Below are positions 15,585-25,417 of a stretch of 47,644 bases of DNA, piece after piece (position 1 is the first letter of the stretch; every line of letters begins with the position of its first letter). A program made the translations under genes and the position numbers. The stretch lies in the NCBI RefSeq assembly GCF_025060755.1, contig NZ_JANYUY010000055.1, positions 1 through 47,644 on the forward strand, read 5' to 3'. The stretch is from Paenibacillus doosanensis (GTDB taxonomy: Bacteria > Bacillota > Bacilli > Paenibacillales > NBRC-103111). A model generated the notes under the pieces. That model made no database searches. It was not told the DNA's origin and saw only the letters and a program-made list of their open reading frames with translations.

Positions 15585-17345
15585 ATGAATCATACCACAT
15601 CCGTCTTCCGCTTGCTCCTTACGCTTCTGCTGCTTCTGACCTGCTCGCAGGGAGCATGGGCAGCCGGCGCGGACGGCGATACGCATATCGACGCGGTGCT
15701 GTCGGTGGACGTCAGCACGTCCATGAACGAGAGCGACGTCAACAAAGTCAGCTACGAAGCGATGAAAATGTTCGTCGATATGTCCTCGGTGCAAGGGGAT
15801 AAAATCGGCGTCGTCGCCTACACGGATCAAGTGCTCCGCGAGAAGGCGCTGCTGAAGATGAACAGCGTTCAGGATAAGCAGGATCTCAAGAAATTCATCG
15901 ACCAGTTAACCCGCGGACCTTATACGGATATCGCCGTCGGCGTCAGCGAAGCGGTCAAGGTGCTGGAGTCCGGCTCCGAGCAGGGGCATGTTCCGCTCAT
16001 CGTTCTGCTGACCGACGGCAACAACTCGCTGAATGCCGGCAAGTCGCAGGAACAGTCGGACAAAGTGCTGAGCGACGCGGTCAAGAAGGCCAAGGACAAA
16101 GGCATTCCGATCTACACGATCGGCCTCAACGCCGACGGACAGCTGAACAAGGATGCGCTGGAGCGCATTTCGAACGAAACGAACGGCAAGCTGTTCGTGA
16201 CCAGCTCGGCGGACGATCTGCCGCAAATTTTGAGCGAAATTTATGCGAGCCATCTGAAGCTGAAGGTCGTGCCGCTCACCGGCATTACGGCGAACGGCGA
16301 TTTTCAGGAGGTGGCGGTGCAGATTCCGAACTCCAGCGTCCAGGAGGCCAACATTTCGATCATGTCGGCCAAGCCCGTAGAGGTTAAGCTGTTCAATCCG
16401 GCCGGTCAAGAGCAGGCGATTCCGTCCGACCAGATCGTGTATTCGACTTCGAACGCTTATTCGCTGATCAAAATTTTGAACCCGGCGCAGGGCGACTGGA
16501 AGCTGAAGGTCAAAGGGGTTCCCAAAGAAAAAATCGACATAAATTTAATTTATAACTACGATTTGCAGGTGTCGATGGAACTTTCGTCGTCTATATCTTA
16601 TAGGCCTGGAGACACGGTGCCGGTCAAAGCGTATTTGCAGTCGAACGGACAGAAGGCTACGGATGCCGAGCTGTACAAAAACGCCAAATCGACGCTGATC
16701 GTCACGGATCTCGATACGAAGAAGACGCAGGAAATTCCGCTCGCCGTATCGGCCCAGAGCTTTGAAGGCTCGATGAAGATCGCCGATGCGCACGATTATT
16801 CGCTCAAGGTAAAGGTGGAGAACGCGAATTTCGTCAAGGAATCCGCAGCGGCGACGATTTCTGCCAAATCCGGAGCCAAGGCTCCCGAGACGGGCACGGG
16901 GACTTCGGAGGAGCCGAAGATCAACTGGGCGGTGACGGGCGGCTCGATCGCCGGCGCGCTTATTCTTATCGCAGCGCTGCTGTACGCCCTGTCCGTCTGG
17001 AAGAAGGCGAACAAAGGCTTCGTCGGCCAGTTCGTGATCGAAATCAAGGACGAGGATACGGGAGAGCGCACGACGCCGCAGTACAAGAAGCTGAACGCCT
17101 TCAAAGGCAAGTTCCAGCTCCATCAGCTGCTGCAGCTGGCCCCCGAGTTTGCGGAGACGCAAACGATTATCTTCAGGCCGGGAGCCGGGGATACGGTCGC
17201 GCTGTTCAACGAATCGGGCTGCGTCATCGAGAAGGGCGGACGCGTGTTCGACGCGGCGAAGGGCAAGGAGCTGAAAAGCGGCGACCGCATCCGGATTACG
17301 CTGCAAAACGTAAATAAATCGATCTCCCTCGAATATATAAAATAA
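15585..17345 (+). CDS. vWA-domain membrane protein with cytoplasmic FHA-like tail
   Basis: 586 residues. A signal peptide (1-27, ending AWA-A) directs the main part outside. The vWA domain (about 35-220) has a complete MIDAS: DVSTS (Asp42, Ser44, Ser46), the Thr in GPYTD and the Asp in LLTDG. A beta-rich region follows (about 225-430), then a membrane segment (about 449-470). The cytoplasmic C-terminal domain of about 110 residues ends in LKSGDRIRI and resembles a divergent FHA fold. The start is the ATG at 15,585 after GGAGGA; an upstream extension to 15,444 has no ribosome site. It is the first gene of the operon; the tubulin-like gene follows 21 bases later. It may bind a ligand outside and recruit the GTPases inside. 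Confidence 0.88.
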   Translation: MNHTTSVFRLLLTLLLLLTCSQGAWAAGADGDTHIDAVLSVDVSTSMNESDVNKVSYEAMKMFVDMSSVQGDKIGVVAYTDQVLREKALLKMNSVQDKQDLKKFIDQLTRGPYTDIAVGVSEAVKVLESGSEQGHVPLIVLLTDGNNSLNAGKSQEQSDKVLSDAVKKAKDKGIPIYTIGLNADGQLNKDALERISNETNGKLFVTSSADDLPQILSEIYASHLKLKVVPLTGITANGDFQEVAVQIPNSSVQEANISIMSAKPVEVKLFNPAGQEQAIPSDQIVYSTSNAYSLIKILNPAQGDWKLKVKGVPKEKIDINLIYNYDLQVSMELSSSISYRPGDTVPVKAYLQSNGQKATDAELYKNAKSTLIVTDLDTKKTQEIPLAVSAQSFEGSMKIADAHDYSLKVKVENANFVKESAAATISAKSGAKAPETGTGTSEEPKINWAVTGGSIAGALILIAALLYALSVWKKANKGFVGQFVIEIKDEDTGERTTPQYKKLNAFKGKFQLHQLLQLAPEFAETQTIIFRPGAGDTVALFNESGCVIEKGGRVFDAAKGKELKSGDRIRITLQNVNKSISLEYIK

Positions 17346-17366
17346 CCGTTAACGGAGGAAGCACAT

Positions 17367-20300
17367 ATGAAAGCAGTGGTCAGAGAGCATATACAACAGT
17401 TGGATGTTTCTTTGGGCGGCGGCATTATCAGCGAAAAAATCCGCGTCGACACGATCGACAACCCGATGCTGATCATCGGTCTCGGCGGCACCGGGATCGA
17501 TGCGCTGCTCCGCTTGAAATACCAGATCAACCGCCGGTTCAAGCTGCCGGAGGACCCTTTTACGAAGAAGAAAAAGGAGAAGCCGAGCAACGTTGAGTTT
17601 CTTGCGCTGGAGACCAACGAGCACGACCGCAACAAGAAATATAAGGGGATCGGGCTCGATCCGCTGACGGAATTCGTGCTGCTCTCCAATCCGGAGATCG
17701 GCAGCGTGCTGCAAAACCGCAGCGTGCTGGAGCCGTACATCAAGGAATGGCTGTCGCCCGAGCTGACGATTACCGACGGCATCAACGGCGCCTCCGGCGT
17801 CCGGCAGGCGGGACGGCTCCTGCTGTTCACCAAGATCGTGCAGGTCGTGCAGACGATCGAGCGGAAGATCAAGACGCTCTCGGTCGGCACGAACAAGAAG
17901 CTGATGGTATTTCTGCTGACCGGTCTGTCGGGCGGTACGGGCAGCGGCTGCTTCCTCGATATCGCCTATATCGTGCGCGGCATCATCGAACGCGATTTCG
18001 GTTCGGCCGGCGTCGATAAGGTGAACCTGCTCGGCTATCTGTTCACGCCGGACGTGAATTTGGCCAACAAGAGCTTATCCGAGCATTCGCGCGAATATAT
18101 CAAAAAGAACGGCTATGCGGCGCTCAAGGAGCTCGACTACTGGATGAATGTCGACGAACGCAGCGAGCGGTTCAAGCAGCAGTACGCTAGCATACTGAAC
18201 GTCAACTCGCCGATGCCTCCGTTCAATCTGGCGCATCTGATCTCGGCGACGAATCTCGAAGGCAAGCTGCTGGAGAACGCCTACGATTACTGCATGAACG
18301 TGACGGCGGAGAATATTACGAACTTTATGGCGAGCGAGGACAAAAGCTCCGGCGAGGAGTTCGCGATCCATGACTATATCAGTAACATCCGCACCAATAT
18401 CAATCAGATGCCCAAAGCGTACGCGGCCAACTACCAGTACAACATTTTGGGCGCTTCGTCGGCCGTGCTGCCGATCGAGGAGATGACGACATACCTCGCC
18501 TTCAAGATGTTTCAGCGGATGGAGAAGATGTTCCATGCCGGTCCGTCCCAGGAGGACGTGGAGAAGCTGGCGCATAAGCTCGGCATCGATCCCGATTCGA
18601 TCCACAGGGAATTCGGAGAGCGCGTGCCGGAGCCGCTGGCGGGCTATCAGAACAGCGAGCGGCTAAGCTATGCCAACGTCGTCAAGCAGCAGACGGTCAA
18701 TATCGATACGGAGCTGGAGCAGAGCTTCCTCTCCCGGGCGCGCGAGGAATATATCAAATGCCGCAGACAGCTGCCGGGCGAGAAGAAAGAGCTGTTCTCC
18801 GAGCAGGTAACCAAAATTTTCCGCAACCCGGAGCAGGGGCCGTTCTATGTGTCGCGCATTATTTTGCAGGATAAAGGATTCTGTCTGCTGAAGCTGATTT
18901 CCTCGTATATCGAGTCGCTGAAGGAGAGCATTTACCGCATTCCCCGCGATATCGAGTCGGCCGAAGAAAATTCGGAGCAAAAGTTGACCGAGGCCCGCAG
19001 CGCGTTCATCTCCAAGGACAAGAAAAAGGATGCGTACATCGAGGCCAAAATCCACGAATATTTGCTGCAGGCCGACCGCGAGCGAATGGAGCAGATGGTG
19101 GAGTTTTACGAGGATTTGTACGATTTGATCAACCAGGAAAACTCGCGGATTTATCAAGTGTTTACGGAGCTGCTGAACGAGCTGAACAAAATATTCGAGA
19201 AAAACGGCGATATTTTGACCAACGGCGAGGAAGAGGTCGATCATAAAGGCAACCGGACGTACTACTGGAACGTCGTCAGCGTGCCGGATATGGCCAAGCT
19301 GATCGGTCAGGTGACGGACGAGAAGAACGTGAACGATTTGATCCGCGATTTCACGAACGAGCTGCTGCGCAAATCGAATCAATGGATCAAGGAGCAGGAA
19401 GTCGACGTTATCAGCGCGATCTCCGAGTTTTTGACCGACCATTTCGGCGATCTGATCACCAAGTCGATGGAGGAGTTCCTCGTCATCAAGTACGGCCATG
19501 ACGATTCGATCGAGAAGCTGGTGGAGCAGAACATCGCCAACCGCTTGTATGAGGAAGCGAAGCCGGTCTTCCACTTGAGCAACAGCTCGGGACATTTCAA
19601 TTTCCCGTCATGGGGCTTCGTCTCGGTGCCGGTGAAGGCTCCCGCCATTTTCAAAGGGATCCGCAACTTCCAGGATCATGCGATCGCCAACTCGCGCTTC
19701 ACGGTCAAGGAGAGCGAAGTGAAGAACCGCATCTTCTGGCTGAACACGCAAAACGGGATTCCGCTGTTCCTCTATACGCCGCTCAAAGTATACGAGACGA
19801 GCTATGAGAACACGATTCTCGAGCCGGAAGGCATCGGCCGCCATTTGGTGCAGACGGATAAGATCAACTGGACGTATCTGCCTTCGCCGATACCGGAGAA
19901 ATCATGGGGCGACACCTACGACAATTCGCGCGTCAAAAAATACAATGCCGAAGTCCGCGCTTTGTTCGATAAGCTGATGGAATACGGAGTCATCCGCGTC
20001 AAAGGCGACGACAGCGGCACGATTAACCGCTACGAATGCCGATTCTCGCAGCCGTTCGATCTGGAGCGCCACCTGGCCTCCTTCAATATGCAGCTCGGCT
20101 CGCAAAGACCGAATCTGGGCGAAGTGCAGCGCTGCGTGAGCGAGCTCAAGGCTTTCGTTCAGCAAGGGCTGCCGGTGGAAGGAACGAAAGACATTTTCGG
20201 CAGCATAAGCGAGGAGATGGCGAAGGACAACCTGATCCGTTCGCCCGAGCTGCTCAAGCGGGTGAAGGAAGAAGGCCGCAAGTACGATCAGATCTCGGCC

Positions 20301-20756
20301 AAAATCGCCGAGCTGGAGAAGCTGCTCGGAGCCTACAAGGACGAAGAAAAGCTGATGCAGCTGTTCATCGAGGCGATGTATACCGACACCATCTGCAAAA
20401 AAGGCGCTTTGTTCGTCTACGATCACGATGCGGACGAAGATCCGTGGGATGCTTTCGTCAATCTGATGCAGGTGAATAAATTCGTCGAATACGAAATTTA
20501 TAACCGCGCCCGCGAGCTTGATGAAAAGAAGAAGGCGCTCTTGCAGCGCAAGTCGGCCAAGCGGGTACAGCAGCTGACGTCATCCTCGGATATTAGCGGG
20601 CTGCTCGCGAAGCTTAGCGAGATGGCGGCCAGTTACCAGGAGGCGAAATCGGCTCTGGATTACGATCGCGTCGAATGGGAGAACGGGGAAGACATGTACC
20701 GCTTCTACAAGCAGGTGTCGGTGAAAGTAAACGATATGGTGAAAAGCTTGAAATAG
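17367..20756 (+). CDS. Tubulin-like GTPase, Tubulin_2 family
   Basis: A 1,129-residue cytoplasmic protein. The N-terminal nucleotide loop is IIGLGGTGID (glycines at residues 38-43), and the tubulin/FtsZ signature loop is SGGTGSG (189-194). Both are conserved, so GTP binding is likely. The first 450 residues match the Tubulin_2 type. The rest is long, charged and helical (coiled-coil stretches near 600-700 and 970-1,000), with no known domain. Such large tubulin-like proteins usually lie next to vWA genes, as here. Whether it polymerises is unknown. GGAGG lies before the ATG; the vWA gene ends 21 bases upstream. The next gene begins 84 bases downstream. Confidence 0.87.
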   Translation: MKAVVREHIQQLDVSLGGGIISEKIRVDTIDNPMLIIGLGGTGIDALLRLKYQINRRFKLPEDPFTKKKKEKPSNVEFLALETNEHDRNKKYKGIGLDPLTEFVLLSNPEIGSVLQNRSVLEPYIKEWLSPELTITDGINGASGVRQAGRLLLFTKIVQVVQTIERKIKTLSVGTNKKLMVFLLTGLSGGTGSGCFLDIAYIVRGIIERDFGSAGVDKVNLLGYLFTPDVNLANKSLSEHSREYIKKNGYAALKELDYWMNVDERSERFKQQYASILNVNSPMPPFNLAHLISATNLEGKLLENAYDYCMNVTAENITNFMASEDKSSGEEFAIHDYISNIRTNINQMPKAYAANYQYNILGASSAVLPIEEMTTYLAFKMFQRMEKMFHAGPSQEDVEKLAHKLGIDPDSIHREFGERVPEPLAGYQNSERLSYANVVKQQTVNIDTELEQSFLSRAREEYIKCRRQLPGEKKELFSEQVTKIFRNPEQGPFYVSRIILQDKGFCLLKLISSYIESLKESIYRIPRDIESAEENSEQKLTEARSAFISKDKKKDAYIEAKIHEYLLQADRERMEQMVEFYEDLYDLINQENSRIYQVFTELLNELNKIFEKNGDILTNGEEEVDHKGNRTYYWNVVSVPDMAKLIGQVTDEKNVNDLIRDFTNELLRKSNQWIKEQEVDVISAISEFLTDHFGDLITKSMEEFLVIKYGHDDSIEKLVEQNIANRLYEEAKPVFHLSNSSGHFNFPSWGFVSVPVKAPAIFKGIRNFQDHAIANSRFTVKESEVKNRIFWLNTQNGIPLFLYTPLKVYETSYENTILEPEGIGRHLVQTDKINWTYLPSPIPEKSWGDTYDNSRVKKYNAEVRALFDKLMEYGVIRVKGDDSGTINRYECRFSQPFDLERHLASFNMQLGSQRPNLGEVQRCVSELKAFVQQGLPVEGTKDIFGSISEEMAKDNLIRSPELLKRVKEEGRKYDQISAKIAELEKLLGAYKDEEKLMQLFIEAMYTDTICKKGALFVYDHDADEDPWDAFVNLMQVNKFVEYEIYNRARELDEKKKALLQRKSAKRVQQLTSSSDISGLLAKLSEMAASYQEAKSALDYDRVEWENGEDMYRFYKQVSVKVNDMVKSLK

Positions 20757-20840
20757 GCCAGTCGGCATCTAGGAAGATCAAACGGGGCCGGCTCTAATGA
20801 AAAAAAGAACACTTCGCTTAAGCGGAGAGGGGGAAGGAAC

Positions 20841-23246
20841 ATGCGGGAGAAGCTGCTCGCGTTCGCCAACGAATATGCGGCCGATATGGATAACCGAGGC
20901 AGTGACGGAGACGAGCTGCGCAGCATCAACCATCCACTCGTGTTTTTGTTCCTTGGCGACCAGACGGAGGAAGCGCTGCGGCAGGTTGCGGCGTTAAACG
21001 GCAAGCAGTGGAACAACAGCGCCGGCGTCGTCTACTTGCATGTCGGCACGAAACCGCTGGACGCGGATGACGACCGCAGATTGTACCGCTGGACGATGCC
21101 CGGCGCAGCCGGGGATAAGAAAAGCCTGCGGGCGGATTTGCACAAGCGCTTCTATCAAGATGAAGCGAAGCTGCTGGAATTGAACGTCATCCTGCGGAAA
21201 ATGAACAGCCGCATCGCGGAATTCGGACGGATGTATTCGCATATGCAGCGATTGAACATCGCGGTCGTAACGGAGCTGGACGATCCTTGCAACGTGCTGC
21301 TGCCGGAATTGACGGTGCTGATCAAATCGGTATTCGGGGAGCATTTCCGCTCCGTGATGATCGATTTGTACGGGCTTTTGGAGGAGAAGCAGGTCGAGGA
21401 GACTTATGCCTTCTCCTCTTCGCTCGGCGTCAGCTTTTTGCGGGAGACCGACTCGTACCAGGATCGCGGCTACCGGTTTGAAGCGATGCTCCAGGTCACC
21501 GGAGAAGGCATTCGGCTGCCGGTTATGCACGGTCCGGCGCCGCTGTTCGACATGGTGTACTTGCTGAGCAACAAGGATGAGCGGGGGATATTTGCCGATA
21601 GCGGCATGCAGGGCGCTTACGACATCATCAGCGGATTGAATCTGCTGAAAAACCGCAAGGCGCAGCAGGAGCTCGATCCCCAGCACGGCGCCTACAACAA
21701 CCAGCAGTTCAAGCAGAATATGATCCCGCCGGATACCGACGGACGATGTTACGCATCCGCCGGCATGGCCCGGGTGAAGCGGCCGGACCAGGCTATTGCG
21801 CTGACCGCGCTGTACCATTGGTACCGCCTGGCCCTGCAGCGGCTGGAGGAGAACAGCGCGTCCAGGGACAGCCGCGAGCTGCTGCACGAGCTGGAGCTGG
21901 AAGAAGGGCGTTCCTCCCGCTTGGCCGAGGAGCTTGTCAGCGAGCCCGCCAAAGCGGTCGACGGGATGTACGGGATGCTGTATCATCCCGTTTCGCCCTC
22001 GGAGCTTAAAACGATGACGCTTCGGGAAGCGGAGATCGCGCTGTTCGGCGGCAACGCGCAAACGTTCTTCGAGACGAACGTCGCCCGACGGGTCGAGACG
22101 GCGCTGGCCCAGCGCGGCCTGCCGGGGGAGCTGGAGCGGCGGTTCCGGGAGCGCGTCCTGATTCACCCGGCTTACGGGTTTATCAGCGGCTGCGCGTGGA
22201 CGGCTGAGACGCTGGAGGGCGGCATTGCGCACGAGCTGCGCGAGCAGCTCAGAGAAAACGCGGCGCATATCGAGCAGTGCCGCGAGGAGCTGAAGCGCAA
22301 GTACGACGAACGGGTCGAGGCGCAATCGTTCGGGCAGGCGTCGCTATGGAGCCGGCTGAGGAATCAGCTTTCAGTGAAGCAGGTCGTCCGGCATATCGTC
22401 GATGAAGTGTACGGAATGAAGCTGGAGCTGCTCTATTTGGAGACGAAGCAGCAGCTGCTTGCCGGTTATATCGGCAAGCTGGAGGAGCTGCACGCGTACG
22501 CCGCGCCGTTCGCGGAACGGCTTCGCCGGTTGGAGACGGCGCTTCGCGATACGAGTCGGAGCAGCATATCCGTGACGAACGATTACTTGGGCCGCAACAT
22601 CAACGAGTTTTACGAGCAAGTGGTGAAGGAGATCGCAGAGGAGCTGGAGGAGCGCCGCGGCGTTCAGTTTTATTGGGAAGACCGCTGTCTCGGCAATATA
22701 TCGGCTCTGCTCCTGCAGGGGGAAGAGGCGCTGATCGACCGGCTGATCTTAGCCGCGCGCAAAGACTTGTTCTCCCATCGCCTGTTTAGCCGCACGTTCG
22801 AGGACGAGCTGCTGAAGCGGGCGAATGTGGCCGCCAGCTACGATAACCGCGAGGTGCTGTCGAAGGAGGATCTGTTCCGCGATTTGTACGCAACGCTCGA
22901 GAACGAGGCGGCGATTCGCATCGATGTGTACCGGTCGACGCATCGGCACCGGTACGAGGAGAAATATATATTCGGCGATTATCAGAGCGAATTCGTACAA
23001 TATGCGTACGCCGTCGATCACGGCAGCCGAACGTACAAGCTCGGCTGCATTCATGAGAAAAAGCCGAGCGGCATCGAGAAGCTGAACCTGATGGGCGGCT
23101 TCCGGCTGGACGATCTGATGTATTACCGCAACGGTAAAATTTATTACGATACGTACGTTCAGAACGGGTACCAGTTTCACGGGATTGAGCTGAGCGGCCC
23201 GGAAGACCGCTCTTCGGAACCGAAGGCGCTGCCGGATCAAGGCTAA
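20841..23246 (+). CDS. Unknown 801-residue cytoplasmic protein of the tubulin/vWA operon
   Basis: I recognise no named domain. There is no signal peptide or membrane segment. The N-terminal half alternates strands and helices (VFLFLGD, AVVTELDD, SVMIDLYG, FDMVYLLSNKDERG). The spacing and the DMVYLLSN-type strand recall the tubulin-like protein before it, so it could be a degenerate tubulin-like partner without the GGTGSG loop; this is a weak inference. The C-terminal half is helical and Arg/Glu-rich (about 440-640). The ATG follows GAGAGGGGGAAGG. Its position between the tubulin-like and second vWA genes makes it a core component of the system. Confidence 0.85.
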   Translation: MREKLLAFANEYAADMDNRGSDGDELRSINHPLVFLFLGDQTEEALRQVAALNGKQWNNSAGVVYLHVGTKPLDADDDRRLYRWTMPGAAGDKKSLRADLHKRFYQDEAKLLELNVILRKMNSRIAEFGRMYSHMQRLNIAVVTELDDPCNVLLPELTVLIKSVFGEHFRSVMIDLYGLLEEKQVEETYAFSSSLGVSFLRETDSYQDRGYRFEAMLQVTGEGIRLPVMHGPAPLFDMVYLLSNKDERGIFADSGMQGAYDIISGLNLLKNRKAQQELDPQHGAYNNQQFKQNMIPPDTDGRCYASAGMARVKRPDQAIALTALYHWYRLALQRLEENSASRDSRELLHELELEEGRSSRLAEELVSEPAKAVDGMYGMLYHPVSPSELKTMTLREAEIALFGGNAQTFFETNVARRVETALAQRGLPGELERRFRERVLIHPAYGFISGCAWTAETLEGGIAHELREQLRENAAHIEQCREELKRKYDERVEAQSFGQASLWSRLRNQLSVKQVVRHIVDEVYGMKLELLYLETKQQLLAGYIGKLEELHAYAAPFAERLRRLETALRDTSRSSISVTNDYLGRNINEFYEQVVKEIAEELEERRGVQFYWEDRCLGNISALLLQGEEALIDRLILAARKDLFSHRLFSRTFEDELLKRANVAASYDNREVLSKEDLFRDLYATLENEAAIRIDVYRSTHRHRYEEKYIFGDYQSEFVQYAYAVDHGSRTYKLGCIHEKKPSGIEKLNLMGGFRLDDLMYYRNGKIYYDTYVQNGYQFHGIELSGPEDRSSEPKALPDQG

Positions 23247-23323
23247 TCATCCGCATCGGGCTGCGTGGCGGCCGGAAGCGGAATCGATACGGGAAGGCAT
23301 GGAACTAGAAAGAGGGGGAAACG

Positions 23324-24616
23324 GTGAAACAGCGCAAATGGAACTCATTGTTGACAATTTTTAGCGTTATCGGCGGTTTTATTGGCTTTGTCGTAGGAGA
23401 ATGGATACTGGACCGCTGGGAAGGCGCGATGCACGAGACGCTGCTGATGGGGCTGTATTTCGGCCAGTTCGCCTTGTTCGTCGGCATAGGCTGCCTGGCG
23501 GCCGAGATCATCTCGCCGAAGCTGAACGGGAACAATTGGCGGCTGCATTACGCCGGCGACGGCTGGAAGCTGCTTGTGCCCGGTACGCTGGTCCTGCTGT
23601 TTGTCGCGGGGGTTCTGTTTCAGTTTATATACGGCCTGTCTTTGGGGAAGCGGGACGTTCCCCAAGATTACGTGCTGCTGCTGGACAAGTCCGAGAGCAT
23701 GCTGCAGACCGACCCGGACAGGCAGAGCGTCCGGGCCGCCCAGTCCCTGATCGGCAAAATGGACGGCAAGAAGCGCGCGGCGCTGTTTACGTTCAACGAG
23801 CAGACCGAGCAAGTGTTTCCGCTGACGCAGCTGAGCGGAGCGGGCGTCAAGAACGAGCTGTCCGCCAAGCTGGAGGCGGCCTATGCTCCTAACGGGCAAA
23901 CCGATATCGGCAAGGCGCTTAATGCCGCTATGGATCATTTGCAGCAGCAGGGAAGAGCCGGCCGCAACGCGGCGGTGATCCTTATTTCCGACGGGTACAG
24001 CGATGTCGATACGGCCAAGGTGCTTGCTCCTTACGTGCAGGAGCATGTCCGCGTACATACGATAGGCATCGATTCCACTCAGGCGGAAGGCAGACAATTG
24101 CTGCAGCAGATTGCCGCCAATACCGGCGGCAATTATTACGACGCGCAGAGCGCGGACCGGATTGCCGATGCCTTCGAGCAAATTTATTTGCTGAATCATC
24201 AGCGGCATCTGCTGAACGAGCGCACCGGGGCCGCGGCCTCCGACGGTTATCACGGCCTATTGAGAGCGGTGCTGATTACGCTGCTCGGAACGCTGCTCGG
24301 CTTGTCGCTCGGGATCATCTTCGACAACCGCTATTTGGCGGCGAGCTTCTCGATCGGCGGCACGGTAGCCGGACTTCTGGCCGGGCTAATTATCGAATCC
24401 GGCGTCCAAGGAGCCGATTATCCGTCGATATACCGGTTGATGGCCGACCTGATTCTCGCTTTCGTGCTTTCCGTCTCTACGCTGCTTGTTGCGGTACGCC
24501 AGGAAACGGGCGGCCATTCGGGCTTCGGCCGGGGCCGGAGGTCCCGCGTCGAGCTGGAGCCGCAGGGCCGCTACGGCAGACGAGGCGGCGACCAGACCGG
24601 CAAGCGGTTCCGCTAA
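23324..24616 (+). CDS. Multi-pass membrane protein with extracytoplasmic vWA domain
   Basis: 430 residues. Three membrane segments come first (about 9-29, 40-63, 81-104). Then follows a vWA domain (about 112-305) with a full MIDAS (DKSES from residue 121, the Thr in GQTDI, the Asp in LISDG). Three more membrane segments end in an Arg/Gly-rich cytoplasmic tail. With an N-in topology the vWA domain is outside. The start is GTG at 23,324, preceded by AGAGGGGG. It lies 77 bases after the 801-residue gene. It may be a second ligand sensor or a membrane partner of the first vWA protein. Confidence 0.87.
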   Translation: MKQRKWNSLLTIFSVIGGFIGFVVGEWILDRWEGAMHETLLMGLYFGQFALFVGIGCLAAEIISPKLNGNNWRLHYAGDGWKLLVPGTLVLLFVAGVLFQFIYGLSLGKRDVPQDYVLLLDKSESMLQTDPDRQSVRAAQSLIGKMDGKKRAALFTFNEQTEQVFPLTQLSGAGVKNELSAKLEAAYAPNGQTDIGKALNAAMDHLQQQGRAGRNAAVILISDGYSDVDTAKVLAPYVQEHVRVHTIGIDSTQAEGRQLLQQIAANTGGNYYDAQSADRIADAFEQIYLLNHQRHLLNERTGAAASDGYHGLLRAVLITLLGTLLGLSLGIIFDNRYLAASFSIGGTVAGLLAGLIIESGVQGADYPSIYRLMADLILAFVLSVSTLLVAVRQETGGHSGFGRGRRSRVELEPQGRYGRRGGDQTGKRFR

Positions 24617-24652
24617 AAAAGCAGCGATTTCTGGACGGAGGGATAAACAGCG

Positions 24653-25294
24653 ATGCAGCGGCAGTGGGAATCATTAAACGAATCTTATCGCATCCGCAAA
24701 GCCGAATGCCAGCTGCGGGACGGGGAATGCACGATCACCTGGCAGTGGCCGAAGGATGTCGAGTACGTATATATTTACAGCTTTAAGGAGGACGAGGAGC
24801 AGGCGCCCGAGCAGCTCGCTCCGGCGCAGCTGAAGCTGCTGACCCGGGAAGAGTACAAAGTGAAGGGCGGTTACAAGGAGCGCGTGAGCTATATCGGCGC
24901 CCGCGGCTACCGCATCTTCCCTTGCCTCCGGCAGGGCAGCGGCTTGACGGCGTTCATGCAGGCCGACCGCGATAACTACGTCCGCGTCAGCGGCGGGAGA
25001 GCGCAAATACGCTGCTCGATCAAATACGGCGGCAGGCTGTTCAGCAAGTTCAAAACGGCCCGCATCCAGCTGTTCTGCGAAATCGCGGTGCCGAAGGAAG
25101 CGCTCTGCTATGTGAAGAAGGAAGGCGCCGTTCCGGCGCATAAGGAGGACGGCATCGCCTACCCGTTTATGAGCGATTTTGCCGTCGGCCACAGCGCGCT
25201 TCCCGAGATCGAAGTCGGCAAGCACGACTTTATCCGCTTGTTTTTTACGGAGAGCCGTTACGGAGAACAGTATGAGCTGATATTGGAATCGTGA
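24653..25294 (+). CDS. Unknown 213-residue beta-rich protein
   Basis: No named family recognised. The protein is soluble, with no signal peptide. It shows alternating short strands (ECTITWQWPKDVEYVYIYSF, ARGYRIFPCL, YELILES), which suggests a beta-sandwich, possibly with one fibronectin-like unit at the N terminus. GGAGGG is 11 bases before the ATG. The gene lies 36 bases after the second vWA gene. A hairpin repeat begins six bases after its stop codon and separates it from the GTPase gene. It is probably an adaptor in the same system. Confidence 0.8.
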   Translation: MQRQWESLNESYRIRKAECQLRDGECTITWQWPKDVEYVYIYSFKEDEEQAPEQLAPAQLKLLTREEYKVKGGYKERVSYIGARGYRIFPCLRQGSGLTAFMQADRDNYVRVSGGRAQIRCSIKYGGRLFSKFKTARIQLFCEIAVPKEALCYVKKEGAVPAHKEDGIAYPFMSDFAVGHSALPEIEVGKHDFIRLFFTESRYGEQYELILES

Positions 25295-25299
25295 AAAAC

Positions 25300-25400
25300 G
25301 GTGAAAAAGCGGGCGAAGCAGCGAGAGCAATCTGGAGAAGCGCAGCGTTCGCCTTTGTCCCCGGATGTCTAACCTATTCAAGAAATCAGGCGGTTTTCGC
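25300..25400. repeat. Hairpin repeat family, copy 4 (shortened)
   Basis: Begins GGTGAAAAAG six bases after the preceding stop codon, with the core GCGTTCGCCTTTG and GTCCCCGGAT. It contains the same TATTCAAGAAAT loop word as copy 2, but the right apical arm is eroded and a GGCGGTTTTCGCC hairpin takes its place. Looks degenerate. Confidence 0.6.
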
Positions 25401-25417
25401 CATATTTTGAAAAACAT

